Source: Phycomyces nitens (lineage: Eukaryota; Mucoromycota; Mucoromycetes; Mucorales; Phycomycetaceae). From it: 64,000 nucleotides of DNA. Below the pieces are notes generated by a model. That model did no database searches. It was not told where the DNA came from and saw only the letters and a list, made by a program, of their open reading frames with translations. Both the position numbers and the translations under genes were made by a program. Shown here one piece after another: positions 31,238 to 46,499 of this stretch; position 1 is the first letter of the stretch; each line of letters starts with the position of its first letter. Where the stretch lies: NCBI GenBank assembly GCA_022702545.1, contig JAHRBC010000003.1, positions 7,440,001 through 7,504,000 of the forward strand. The letters run 5' to 3'.

Positions 31238-33055
31238 TTAAAATGTTTCGATAGTGCAATCAGCTACATAGCCAATTTTTATCTTTGTATAGCCAAAAAT
31301 ACAGTTATTTTTCCAATCAACACGAGGCTTTTTTCTTTGTGGGCAAAGGGGTCTCTCTGTAAGGATTTTCTTGTTTTCGTCGTAGTTTGACATGAATTTT
31401 TCAATACGGGAACCCCGTGGTTTTGAAATAGAGTTCATGAGAAAACGATGATCTTTGAAAAACCAGTGATAGTGAGCTTTGATAGGTACTCCAATAGCAA
31501 TCGGCAGCACATTGGGATCGTAATCTTGCTTTGGAGGAATATCATCAACTGGACGAGTGATAAGAGTTATGTCCCAATTTTCTGGACACTTTTTGCTGTC
31601 GTTTATAATGAAATTTGTATCTTGAATACTTAATGTCTTTAGACATGTATAGGTCATGTCGATAAACTGGCATCCAGGTGTCGAGAAGTTGCCGGATACA
31701 ACTGTTTCAATCAAAGACAGTGCTTTTAGGCTTCTGCAGTGGAAAGATAGAAACCTGAGAACATCTGATGTAATTTTTGAGTCTTTCGTCTTGAATGACT
31801 GGAGTACAAATCTTTTTGAGTTGTAGAGTTCATTTTTAACTGTGATGTGTGCAGAGATAAGGTAAATTGATTTCAAGTGAATTGCTGTTTCGAAAAGAGT
31901 GTCTAATTCAAGAGACGTGGTTAAAGCATTGATATTCAGCTCGACCAGATTATTAAGGCTGTTGTTAATCTCAATCAAGTCTATCGGTATCATTTGTCTC
32001 TTGTTGCATTGTAGAGATAGTGATTCAATTGTCTTGGAGAACTCTGCTAGATAATTCTTTGTGATAAGTCGGGGAAGCTCGTCAGAATTATGGTCAGGTA
32101 GGTTGGCAAAAGGCACAATAATGCAGATTAATACATTTTTTAATGGTATCTTGTGAGGCTTGATCATGTCCCAGAAAAATAGACATTCTTGTCCAAGAGA
32201 ATTGGTGTACTTGATGTTCAAGTTTCTTAGGTGTTGAAATGGCAGAGGTATATCGTGAAATAACTCTATTGCGGTGTCCATCTGTTCTTCGGTTCCGATT
32301 GGACGATTTGATGTATAAAAGTCGAGTGTGTGCAGATTGGGATATTTGCGAGCGAAATAGCATAGCCACCGATGGTCTGTGGCTCTGGACACCACACTAA
32401 AGCTCCCCATTTTTGTGGCTGGAGATAGTTCTGATATGCGTTCAACGTCGGCATCGGAAAGGGCCATGAGGTTTGAACTTAATTTGAAATGTCCAAGGTG
32501 TTTGAGATGCGCGTGAATGATTTCAAAGTCGTTTAACGTTAATGATAATCGTATTGGCTCCATGTATCTATTAACAACTTCCAGTCGCCTCAGGAGGGGT
32601 AAGCATGGGATTATTTTGATAAGTTCGTCTTCTGCGTCAGTTATCATTGAATTATCGAAACAGATGTAGAGCTCTTTCAGCAAACTCCAGAGGTTCCAAT
32701 CAGCCGTAAGTCCAAAGTTTTCCTTTTCTAAAGAACTTTTTAGATAAAGGTAGTTTAAATTCTGAAAAGTCTTTTGTAGTATGTAAAGTTCTTCGTCTGT
32801 TACACCAAAACCGCCATCTATGTGTAGGTATCGTACAAGGTGTCTAGTTTCATGATATGCTGGATCGTTATTCTGACTGCAATCAACAATGCTGCGTAGG
32901 GTGTCCTTGTAGATTATGAATATTTCAGAGAACGTGGATTCGTAGAAAATTCTCTCCCATGATTTGGATACTAGAGAGCAAGACATTTTGTCATCGAGAG
33001 AAAGAAATTCCGTGAGTTGATTTATGATTTCTTGAGGAAAGTCCAGTAAACTCAT
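31238..33055 (-). CDS. F-box/LRR-like protein, 605 aa
   Basis: Intronless. The frame is open upstream to 33241, but the start is placed at MSLLDFPQEIINQLTEFLSL (33055), because that aligns with all paralogues and leaves the conserved promoter motif at the usual distance. F-box ~2-42 (CSLVSKSWERIFYES). Middle has HRWLCYFARKYPNLHTLDF, NVLICI and FLSFHCRSLKALSL. The C-terminus shares PIKAHYHWF and GSRIEKFMSNYDENKK with the 54937 gene and ends FGYTKIKIGYVADC. In this member the F-box Cys of VCKSW is Ser (VSKSW). Presumed SCF adaptor. Confidence 0.87.
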   Translation of the reverse strand: MSLLDFPQEIINQLTEFLSLDDKMSCSLVSKSWERIFYESTFSEIFIIYKDTLRSIVDCSQNNDPAYHETRHLVRYLHIDGGFGVTDEELYILQKTFQNLNYLYLKSSLEKENFGLTADWNLWSLLKELYICFDNSMITDAEDELIKIIPCLPLLRRLEVVNRYMEPIRLSLTLNDFEIIHAHLKHLGHFKLSSNLMALSDADVERISELSPATKMGSFSVVSRATDHRWLCYFARKYPNLHTLDFYTSNRPIGTEEQMDTAIELFHDIPLPFQHLRNLNIKYTNSLGQECLFFWDMIKPHKIPLKNVLICIIVPFANLPDHNSDELPRLITKNYLAEFSKTIESLSLQCNKRQMIPIDLIEINNSLNNLVELNINALTTSLELDTLFETAIHLKSIYLISAHITVKNELYNSKRFVLQSFKTKDSKITSDVLRFLSFHCRSLKALSLIETVVSGNFSTPGCQFIDMTYTCLKTLSIQDTNFIINDSKKCPENWDITLITRPVDDIPPKQDYDPNVLPIAIGVPIKAHYHWFFKDHRFLMNSISKPRGSRIEKFMSNYDENKKILTERPLCPQRKKPRVDWKNNCIFGYTKIKIGYVADCTIETF

Positions 33056-33157
33056 GGCAAGTGTTTTAAGTAGAGATATATATTGGAAAGAAAGGCTATG
33101 TAGCTTTTTAGACGTTTCAAGATTATTTATTAGTTCCAACCCCAAAAAAAAAAGTAG

Positions 33158-33178
33158 GAGGCACAGTGCATTGTAGGA
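33158..33178 (-). promoter_or_regulatory. Conserved F-box family upstream motif
   Basis: On the minus strand CCTACAATGCACTGTGCCTC, 103-123 bp upstream of the ATG at 33055 (two changes from the commonest form). Its presence here supports the internal ATG rather than the longer ORF. Confidence 0.58.
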
Positions 33179-34650
33179 CAAAACAGTGCAGCCACAATAA
33201 ATTCTATTTATTGAATATTGAATACATACTTTTTTACACAATCGTCTTTAAGAGGCCTATGTGTGTAATGTTTAACTGAGAAGAATTTGTATTATTGAGC
33301 ACTTGGTCAATGACATATATTAAAATAACTTTTTATTCTGGTATTTGACTATTAAATAGTTGATCTTGGATGGAGAACTAAATATAACTGCCATGAAATA
33401 AAGATTTTGGGATCATTAAACTTATTAGTACAGTAAAAACAAATATACATTAATGAAATCTCCCTAATGTTAACAATGTAGCCGTTTGAATCAGAAAAGA
33501 TAACACTGCTTTTAATAATAAAAAAATATTAGAAGCTTTTCAGTGACCTTTTCCGAAAACTATGCAACTAGCCTAAAATGTGCCGGTAGTAGATGATTTT
33601 GAGAGACATTACTTGTATTCAATATTGCCTGGTTTCTCTCGGGAAAATAAGCTCATACATACTCTTTAATAATTAAAAATTATTTGATCAATTTCAAGTT
33701 GGTATATTAAAGAGCAATTTCCATTAACATTAGACACACATAGAGTCTCATTACTGTCACCATGAGCTTAAAGGACCAAGTCGTTATATAAGCTCTTACC
33801 GAATGCTAAAATCTGTCATCTTTTTCTTTCAGGCAATACACCTCCTATAGTCTGATGGAATCTACTCGGATAATTAGCTGGATGATAAGGCCATTGTATG
33901 TATCAGAATTAAGAGTGCCTGATACCTGTGGATTGCTACGCTAGAATAGCAGATTTTGTCTCATTTTCCACTGTTTTGGACTTATTCAAGGTAATAATAT
34001 ACAAGAAGCCTCACCACAATATTACAAGAGATATTCTGCGATTGTTATCCAAAGTTTCTGAAATAGCGATTCTCTCCAATAACATTTTCTTCATATAAAG
34101 TAATTGAGCAACGCTGGAACTCTTAACAATATCATCTTTGAATAACCACCTCGATGGATAAAGCGAACCTCCATATTCAGATAACTCTTATATTGCTGGA
34201 AAAAAATATCAGAAAGTTTGAGATTAGATGATAAATGTCGACAATATGGTCAAGGATACCAAGAAAATATAAGACATTCCCAAGTTGCTTTTCATTTGGC
34301 AAGTGGGATCAAAACTCCTGGAAAATATAAAGTTGATTAAAAGAATGATTTTTTCTTTCAACTGACATTGCCCATCACAATCAGACATCGTCTTGTCTTG
34401 AAATAAAAATGATAAATATATAAATGTGTAATGAATATTATAAACTATACTCATTTTAACATAACATCAAAAAGATGACCAAAAATGGGATAAAACAAAA
34501 AAAATGAGAGTCCAGATAAGATTCCCTCAAGGCATTTAATATACGATTATTTTTCAATAAAACAAAACGGTTTTTATTAGCTTTGTATCTGTGGGATTTG
34601 AACACTTTATTATTTTCTTTGAATTCCATTTGTTGTGGAATGTACCTCTG
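33179..34650. other. AT-rich intergenic region, no gene recognised
   Basis: About 1.5 kb of AT-rich DNA with only short ORFs (34224-34454 and 34456-34668 on -), none with family resemblance or codon bias. Confidence 0.5.
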
Positions 34651-34671
34651 TTCTACAATACATTGCACCTC
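34651..34671 (+). promoter_or_regulatory. F-box family upstream motif before a pseudogene
   Basis: TTCTACAATACATTGCACCT, ending 104 bp upstream of the lost start codon at 34775. Still recognisable with about three changes. Confidence 0.5.
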
Positions 34672-34774
34672 TTTTACTTTTTTTCCATTGTAAATAGTTA
34701 AAAGCCACTGAGGCTCTTAAATACCATTAAATCCTCTATTCTCAGTTTATAAATATTCAAAATACCCTTTTATT

Positions 34775-35788
34775 ATATTTTTATCAGATTGTCTACAAGA
34801 GATTTTAGACAGACTCACGAATTTTCTTTCTCGCAAGGACAAGACCAACTTTTACGACACCCCGTTAAAGCATATACCGATTAAGGTTTTACTGCCATAT
34901 TATGTCTATCATGCTGGTAATCTCTGTGATGTTCCCAAAAATATCGCAGAAATATTTCTGGGAAAAAAAATGTTCAAAGACCATTAGGTCTTTTCATTTG
35001 AACTGTCTCGGTATGTATGCAACCCTAATAAACTTGATGGAGATGAAAAACAGCCTTTTCAATTTGGTTGAACTGGATATTGCCACGCCCACGTCTGCTG
35101 AGATAGATGCACTTCTCCGTATAGCACCTCGCTTGAAATCTCTTTCACTTGGACATGCTCAGATCAAAGTTAAAGATGAACTCTAAAATTCAGAGAGATT
35201 TGGCCTCTAGTCAATCAAAATAAAAGCATCGACAACTACATCAAATGTCCTTTGGTTTCTATCTTTTCATTGAAGAAACTTGAAAGAAGTGGATTTAATT
35301 GAATCGTCCGTGTACGGAAACTTTACAACACCTGGGTGTCAGCTTATTGACATGACCTACAGCCGCTTAGAGAAATTCTATATAGATACCACAGAATTTA
35401 TAATAAAAGATAACAAGCAATGTCCAGAAAATTTGGATATAACTCTTATTACTCGGCCAGTTGACTATCTTCCTCCAAAGCAAGAGTATGATTTTGAATT
35501 ATCTTCCGTTTCTATTATACTACATGTTAAAGCTCATTGTCACTGGTCCTATACATACGAGAAACAAAGTAGATGGGAAATATCAGAATCACAGGGCTCC
35601 AATATCATGAAATTCGCTTTAAATGAGAACAACAAAAGCATTGCTAAAATTAAAAAAGAAAGAGAGCCATTTGTTTAACACCAAGAATACCGTCCAATAT
35701 TTGGAAAGACAGCCGTGTTTTTGAATATACAGACATAAAGCTTGGTTATGCAGTTGATGGTAATATTTTTGTTGATCCTGATTACTAA
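34775..35788 (+). pseudogene. F-box/LRR-like family pseudogene with large internal deletion
   Basis: The start codon is ATA instead of ATG. After a short F-box remnant (LSDCLQEIL...FLSRKDK) the sequence jumps to FYDTPLKH, which in intact genes is ~250 codons further on; the repeat-like first half has been deleted. Downstream there is an A-run frameshift near 34965, premature stops near 35185 (GAACTCTAAAAT, Tyr to stop) and 35209, and a further shift near 35675. The end still reads EYTDIKLGYAVDG and stops at 35786. The longest remaining ORFs (34902-35186, 35280-35678) are not expected to make a working protein. Confidence 0.85.
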
Positions 35789-36730
35789 AGATCTTTACCA
35801 CATTTGCGTTATCCAAACCAGGGGAAACACCATATGGGGTATTAATGTAGTATCAATGCTAATTAATTTAAAAATATGGTTCAAAAGTATCGACCTATTT
35901 GCTGACCATGCTTAAATGAAATATTCACCTTTCTTTTGGATCAGTTAAACCAATCATGTAAGATGGGTAATGATTTAGCTATGGATATTCTATAGCACAA
36001 GTGCTGTAATGCTGACATTGATATAAGCATGGTACCAATAATGTGTCTTGTTTCAAGTATTAGCCATCAATGGCCAAGTATCTTGTATGAACTAGAGGTG
36101 TATTATTGGTTGTCCTAGACGCCCTGAATCATGCAAGACCATCGAGTGTTTAAATACCGACTATTATTTACCCACACAAAGTAGTCCAAGAAGAATAAAG
36201 CCCATTACCAAAAGATTGGAATCTAATAGACAGCGAATAAATACATCTTTATTATTTTCAAAAACAAGATAGTAAGTTATCAAAGCAAAATTATTCTGAA
36301 TTTGATACGAAATTCTATATTCGAAAGGGCAGCTTTTGTATCAATATTTTCTAGATATTGGACTCTACAATATATGTCAAGATATCTGACTTCCATTTAT
36401 ATTTTATAGATGTGGTATGCTTTAATATACAGAATATATTATCCAGATTAACTAATACTTTGCAAAAAGGCAATCGATCTATCCACTCAGTCCGGTGTGT
36501 GACCGACCGGACATCGGCATTTCAATCTGCTTGGAGAAACCACCTATTCATCCAAACCTCACAGAGCGAGCAATCCGCCTGCCAAAACCAGTACGAGGAG
36601 AATCTACCAGACCCTCCCTTTTCTCTAAACCCAAAAGGTAACCAAAAACAGCCATCCATCTAGATGGATTGGATGATTTGGCATCAAGGCCAAGCAATTG
36701 CCTATACTAAACCAATGGCTACCCTTACAG
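35789..36730. other. Intergenic region upstream of RPL12
   Basis: Contains the RPL12 promoter and leader, probably from ~36450 where base composition becomes more balanced. The ORF 36358-36663 has no domain. TTACAG directly before the RPL12 ATG could be a 3' splice site of a leader intron. Confidence 0.45.
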
Positions 36731-37350
36731 ATGCCTCCCAAATTCGATCCTTCTGAGGTTAAGATTATCTACCTTCGCGCCACTGGTAAGAATAATGGAA
36801 AGAGAAAGAAAGAGGTTCAATGGGTCATTAACATGACTTTGACTAGGTGGTGAGGTTGGTGCTTCCTCCGCTCTTGCCCCCAAGATCGGTCCTCTCGGTC
36901 TTTCCCCCAAGAAGGTCGGTGAAGACATCGCCAAGAACACCAAGGAATGGAAGGGTCTTCGCGTCACCGTCCAGTTGACCATCCAGAACCGTCAGGCTCA
37001 GGTCTCTGTCGTTCCCTCTGCCTCTTCTCTTGTCATCAAGGCTTTGAACGAGCCCCCAAGAGATCGCAAGAAGGAGAAGAACATCAAGCACAGCGGTAAC
37101 GTCTCCCTCGAGGCCATTATCGATGTTGCCCGCACCATGCGCTTCAAGTCCCTTGCTCGTGAGCTCAAGGGTACCGTCAAGGAGATCCTTGGTACCGCCA
37201 ACTCTGTTGGTTGCACCGTCGATGGTCAGAGCCCCAAGGACTTGTGCGATGCCATTGATGCCGGTGAAGTTGAGATTCCTGTAAGTTGATTGGCTTTTGA
37301 CCAATATATTGTTTACTAACGTATTTTGTAATGTTCTTTAGGAGAAATAA
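36731..37350 (+). CDS. RPL12: 60S ribosomal protein L12 (uL11), 165 aa, 3 exons
   Basis: Exons 36731-36785, 36847-37280 and 37342-37350 (GT-AG) join in frame to 165 aa, the usual eukaryotic length. Sequence from [20 protein letters not shown] through [20 protein letters not shown] to [20 protein letters not shown] is diagnostic. uL11 forms the base of the ribosomal P-stalk, binds the GTPase-associated region of large-subunit rRNA and takes part in elongation factor action. Codon use is strongly biased to C- and G-ending codons (AAG, GTC, ACC), unlike the neighbouring F-box genes, fitting very high expression. The last exon is only 9 nt (Glu-Lys-stop). Convergent with the glutamyl-tRNA synthetase gene 314 bp away. 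Confidence 0.97.
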
Positions 37351-37664
37351 GTAATCTCATTCTGGGCATTTGGAATAAAACTTCGGCATTACAAGCAAAT
37401 CAAACATTTAAACCAACAACATATACATATACATACCATTACATTAATGAGAGAATGAGATGTTTAATCATTTTTATATACAAGGCTTATGGGAAATTAT
37501 AAAGGAGCAGCATTTGCTATGCCTTGTTTGTAGAGACATTTGTTAGTATTTAGGATGTGTATTTATTCAACTGGTAATGCAAGTCTAATGGAATGAATAA
37601 TGGGGTAGAAATACATATTGATAGAGATCCAAAGCCTTCTAGGCAATAGATGGATAGGATAGTA

Positions 37665-41363
<3,699 letters not shown>

Positions 41364-42637
41364 ATGAAGACCGTAACCTGCACTGCTCCTGTCAACATTG
41401 CCGTAAGTAACAAGCTTTTAATTCTCAAGTGCTGAATCCCAATCTCCAGGTCATCAAATACTGGGGCAAGCGCGACACCCAGCTCATCCTCCCTACCAAT
41501 GACTCTCTTTCAGTCACTCTTTCCCAGGACATCCTCCACAGCAAAACCACAATCTCGGCTGCAAAGGAGTACTCTGGAGACCGTCTCTGGTTGAATGGCA
41601 AGGAAGAGGACATTACCAAGAACAAGCGCATGCACAACTGTTTCCGTGAAACACGCGCTATTCGCAAGGCCGTAGAAGATAAGGCTGCTGCTGCTGGTCA
41701 GCCAATCGAACCATTGTCAACCTACCCAGTCCATGTGTGCTCAGAGAACAACTTCCCTACTGCTGCCGGTCTGGCATCATCTGCCTCTGGCTTGGCTGCC
41801 TTGGTATTCACTCTGGCAAAGCTGTTTGACTTGCCTTCAAGCATGTCTGAATTATCCCGCATCGCTCGTCAGGGCTCTGGATCTGCCTGCCGTTCGCTCT
41901 TTGGTGGATTTGTGGCCTGGGAGATGGGTAAAGAGGCTGATGGTTCAGACTCTATGGCTGTTCAGGTTGCCCCTGAAACTCACTGGCCCGAACTCGAGGC
42001 TTTGGTGTGTGTTGTATCGGATGCCAAGAAGGGTACTTCTTCTACAGAGGGTATGCAGAACACCATCCAGACTAGTCCTTTGATGGCCGAGCGTCTCAAG
42101 GTTGTCCCTGGTCGTATGGAGGCCATGAAGAAGGCTATCTTGGCCAAGGATTTCGAATCATTTGGCGAACTTACCATGAGAGACTCCAACCAGTTCCATG
42201 CCGTCTGTCTCGACACCTTCCCCCCAATCTTTTACCTCAACGACACCTCTCGTGGAATCATGCGCTTGATCCACGAGTACAACCGTAGCTCTCCTGATGG
42301 CAAGATCAAGGCTGCTTATACCTATGATGCTGGACCAAATGCTGTCATCTATGCCCCCAAGCAGAACATGCGTGAGATCATCCAGTTGATTGCCCACTAC
42401 TTCCCAGGCACAGATTCTGATTATTACTTTAAGGATACCTATGGTGTCCTCGGTGGTGCTGCTCTTGGCAAGGACTATCTGCCTGCTGCCCACCCTTCGT
42501 TTGAAGAGGTCATTCCTGTCCATCCTGTTGGCAGTGTCAGCCGTCTTTTGCACACCAAAACCCACGATGGACCTCGTGTTCTTGCCCAGGAAGACTCTTT
42601 GCTCAACGCACAAGGTCTTCCCAAGCGTACTGCATAA
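41364..42637 (+). CDS. MVD1: Diphosphomevalonate decarboxylase, 408 aa, 2 exons
   Basis: Catalyses ATP-dependent decarboxylation of mevalonate diphosphate to isopentenyl diphosphate, the last step of the mevalonate pathway to sterols and isoprenoids; in Mucorales this pathway also feeds carotenoids and trisporoids. Exon 1 (41364-41402) encodes MKTVTCTAPVNIA; exon 2 (41450-42637) continues VIKYWGKRDTQLILPTNDSL. The GHMP-kinase ATP loop is in FPTAAGLASSASGLAALV (~108-125); RQGSGSACRSLFGGFVAW and YTYDAGPNAV (catalytic Asp) follow. Length matches the family (~396-410). Codon bias is strong, suggesting high expression. Convergent with the kinase gene, with 276 bp between stops. Confidence 0.95.
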
Positions 42638-42913
42638 ACATTTTTATTTTATTTTATTTTATTTTATTTAGAGTATTGAGACATGATCAATCTGCCAAGA
42701 GTAAATATATAACACACACATATATATATGAAATATACATCTTTATATGTTTCAAATACAAGAAAGGTTGTTTGCTTTATTGATTGTGTAAAATGAATTT
42801 AAGACTGTTTCAATATGCAGAAATTTGAATTAATGTACAATTGGTAAGGCGTTTGAGCACGACTGTAAAAATATAATAATGTAGAGGGGAATATACAGAT
42901 CTCCTTTTGTGTC

Positions 42914-44886
42914 CTAGACACCAGTAGTAGATGGCTCATGTTCATGGACACGACGGTTCTTGAGCAAGGTGGCCTTGTTAAGATCCAGCTGAAATACATT
43001 ACGGCGTCTTCTTGACATTGGAGTTGACATTAAAGGCGTCTCCTTGTTCTCTTGTGGATTATGTTTATAAGCTGCTGGAGCAAGACCACGACTCTGATGT
43101 GCTAGCTGTTCAGCAATTGCCATTCTTGAATGCTGCACTTCCTGCTCATGTTCTTCCTTGGGTGAAGCATTGTCTTCGGATCCTTCGTCTTCTGATATCG
43201 AATCGTAGCCACCAATAAATCCAGCATCCTGGTCAATCTTGTACCGGTTCTCAGGAGTCTTTCGAGATTTCTCTTCTCCCATACGCTGGACAGCATAAGT
43301 AATATCAAGAATCTCTTTTATAGATGCCACACCAGGTGAAAACAGATCCTTTCGACGGGTAGCCTTTTCTCGATCAGGCTGTGGGGGTGCTTGGGCAGTC
43401 TCGGGTGTCTCGTAGGCTGCTCTGTTCTGGCGCTGTGCCTTATGGGCTGCGTTGTGCATGGCCTGGGTTCGTGCATCAATGACCTTTTCGGCACGTTGTT
43501 TTGGTCCAGAAGGAGCGCTGGTGGGTTTCTTTGGAGGAAAGGGAGTGTTGGTGACCCAAGGATGTTGAAAGAACTCTTCGATTGTATAACGTTCATTGGG
43601 ATCCACACACAGTAGGTTACGGATCAAATCCTTTGCCGAGTCAGAAATTGGGTCCCACCAAGGACTGAGAAACGTAAACTGTCCTCGGGCAACCTTTTCA
43701 GTTAATGCCCGAATAGACTCATCATAAAAGGGAGGGAATCCACACAGGATGGTATAGAGCACACAACCAATGGCCCACATATCAACAGATTTGGAGTACT
43801 TTTGATCTCTTACTATCTCTGGTGCTGTGTAGCCCACTGTGCCACAGGGTGTAAGGGTGGAGTTGTCCCAGATAACCTTTGAGAGTCCAAAGTCTGCAAT
43901 CTTGACTCTGCCTATACCACCACCACCTACACCAGGTATAAAGGACCCTTCGTCTTCCTTGTCCTCGTCATCAAATGTATTTACAGGGTTTTTAGAGGGC
44001 ACAATGGGAATTGGATCAAAAAGAATGTTTTCAGGCTTGATATCACTGCAATAAGAGTTGGTTTATTGGATTCAAGAGACACCAAAAAAAAGCAAAAACA
44101 AAAAACACTTACCGATGGACCACACCGCATTCTTCGTGCAAATATCGAATACCCTCTGCCACTTGTACGATTACATGACGGGCCAAGTCTTCACTAAAGT
44201 ATGTCAGCTTGACGATCTGGTGAAACAGTTCGCCTCCTTCACATAGCTCAAGGATCAAAAAGTAGTAGTCGTCTGATTCAGAGAACTGGGTCAATTGAAC
44301 AATGTTTTCGTGCTTGATGTTGCGCATTATTTGGACTTCTTTCAAGATATTTGCACGCTATTTTCCTCTTGTCAGTCTTTTTTGTAACCTCTTTTTATTA
44401 TTATTATTATAAAACATACCTCGGTTGCCTTTGTCTTTTTTTTCATATTGGGATGCAAATGACTCTTTCCATGCTATAGACACACACACACATTAGGTTT
44501 CGATCCAAATATTTCATATAGACTTACCTCTGATGCATCTAGTTCGTGTTTGCGGACAACCTTGATGGCCACCTTTTTATCGGTTGAGGTGTCTAGTGCC
44601 TTGTAGACATTTGAAAATGCTCCACTAAAACAGAAAGTCAGCATGGTTGGATATGACCTGGATCGACTTACTCTCCAACCTTTTCTAGAATCTCATATCG
44701 TTCTAGGCCTGGGTAGTAGGGCAACTGTGTCTTGCGCTGCTTCTCTTCTTCGACTAATCGTACGGCGACTTCAGCTGATTTCTCCTGGTTGTCTGGGAAT
44801 GGTCATTAGTAAGACGTTTGGAACACTCTATGCTTACCCTTTGGCTGCTTCTTCTTTTGAAAGAGGGTTTTGATTTGGTTGAGCAT
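42914..44886 (-). CDS. Srk1/Rck2-like MAPK-activated Ser/Thr kinase (CAMK group), 565 aa, 6 exons
   Basis: Minus-strand exons 44838-44886, 44672-44792, 44528-44624, 44420-44473, 44113-44357 and 42914-44045 join in frame to 565 aa. Kinase landmarks: VGDGAFSNVYKA (glycine loop, ~55), VAIKVV (catalytic Lys ~78), VVHRDIKPEN (catalytic Asp ~190), IADFGLSKV (~238) and TPCGTVGYTAPEIV. The SFIPGVGGGGIGRVKIADFG insert before DFG and the FSEDLARHVIVQVAEGIRYL segment are characteristic of fungal Rck1/Rck2/Srk1 kinases. Those kinases act downstream of Hog1/Sty1 stress MAPK, controlling translation elongation or Cdc25 in yeasts. The ~200-residue tail is charged and low-complexity, presumably regulatory. 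Exon 1 codes only 16 residues. Confidence 0.9.
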
Positions 44887-46499
44887 TCTAGATGAATTTT
44901 GGGGGTGCCTTGGGCTTAATAATAGAGATAGATAGAGAGAAGAAGAAGAAAGGAAGAAAAAAAGGGGGGAAAGTTAAGGTGAATATAATTCTGTCTCTCT
45001 CATTTTTCTCTCTCTCTCTTTCTTTCTTATGGAGAACAATGACGACAGTGCTGAGCGCAGATGTAAAAAAAAATAAGGGAAAAAAAAAGAGCCCAACATG
45101 TCCAAAAAAGGTATCCTGTCCATGTCATCATTTGGTTACACTATTCGTCTTTTTCTTTTTGGTTAATTTTGTCATCTACACAACCAAGTAAACAACCAAG
45201 TAAATCGATTGGTAGATGGATAAATAAATGGATTTTTATTTCGAGTGTGCCTAGATGTGCATTTGGCAGAGATGATTTCTATTGAATACAAAGCGCAATT
45301 AAACCAGACATTTCTTTCTTTCCTTATTTTATTTATATATATATAAAATATGTGGAAAATGAATATTTCAATGGTGTGAATGTTAATGACAGTCTGTGAC
45401 TATATTCTCATGAAATAACAAGAGTTGGATATGTTTTCTTTGATAATGAAAGGACTATAGGATTCATTTCGTTATTCTTGAAACATAGGTAAAAATTTTT
45501 TATATTACTATAAATAGAAGAATAAATCACATCTCCATTTATGGCTATATTATATTAAATAAATATTCAGAAAAAGTATAAAACTGAAAATCAACCAACC
45601 TTTACACCAAAAAAAAACAAAAACAAAAACAAAAAATATTTTCAATAAAATTATCTTGATCAATAACCGAGAATATCAAAGCATTTGAATAAATCAAAAC
45701 TTGTGGTTCTTGCCCTCCCAAAAAATAGGGCTTTACCACTTCTTTTCTTTCTTTTTGTTATCTACAAAATAAACAGAATAAACAAGAGTGGTGGTAACAA
45801 GAGAACCTTGTGGCTAAATACAAAACTTTATTCATTCATCAAAACCTAATCATCTAATCGATATATATATATACTTCAAAAAAGTACATCTTTGATAGAT
45901 TATACACCATATAGCCAAGACAATAAAATCACTGCTTACCTATAGATTCCTAGGGCATTTGGTACAAAATACATGGTGCAAGACGATAAAAGCTAGCCAA
46001 ACAATCTAAAGACAATAACTATAATTGTATTGTGCAAGGCGCCTGTTGAAACCAAATACCAAATACCAAAAACCTAGTTATTCTTGTTCTTCATGGCACC
46101 ACAAAGGCCAACGAAGTCACCTCACCTAATAAACAAACAAAAAGGAAATATTGTACTTGAGCCTTCAAATGCTACCTTTATTATTATTTTATTTTGCAAT
46201 GGAACAAAATGGCTTCTAAGCCTAATGGCCAATTTCCATTCGGGGGTTCAACGGACTAGTTTGCAAGACACCAAGCTGTTTTGTACCAAAAGCACCTTTC
46301 TTGTACGTTACACTGGAGGGCCAAATGGTATTGCCATTCATTCACTCTCAGGCGAAAAGAAAGGAAAGAAAAAACGGACTGTGCAATGATGCATCCTTGG
46401 GTTTCTCAACACGCTGCCTTGTACTCACCTTCTCTTTCTCTTCTACCCACACCAAAAACAACCAAAAAACGACGCTTCATTTAACCACAATCAACTACC
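44887..46499. other. Intergenic region between divergent kinase and LRR genes
   Basis: 1.6 kb. Purine/pyrimidine-rich tracts (~44930-45030, 5' side of the kinase) and long AT-rich stretches. ORFs at 44892-45191 and 46084-46389 are low-complexity with no domain. Confidence 0.5.

Noticed and set aside
33056..33241. 62-residue N-terminal extension of the 31238 F-box gene
   Set aside because: All paralogues start at the F-box, and the promoter motif lies inside the extension at the usual distance from the internal ATG.
36998..37304. Minus-strand ORFs of 72-153 aa over RPL12
   Set aside because: Shadows of the highly biased RPL12 coding sequence.
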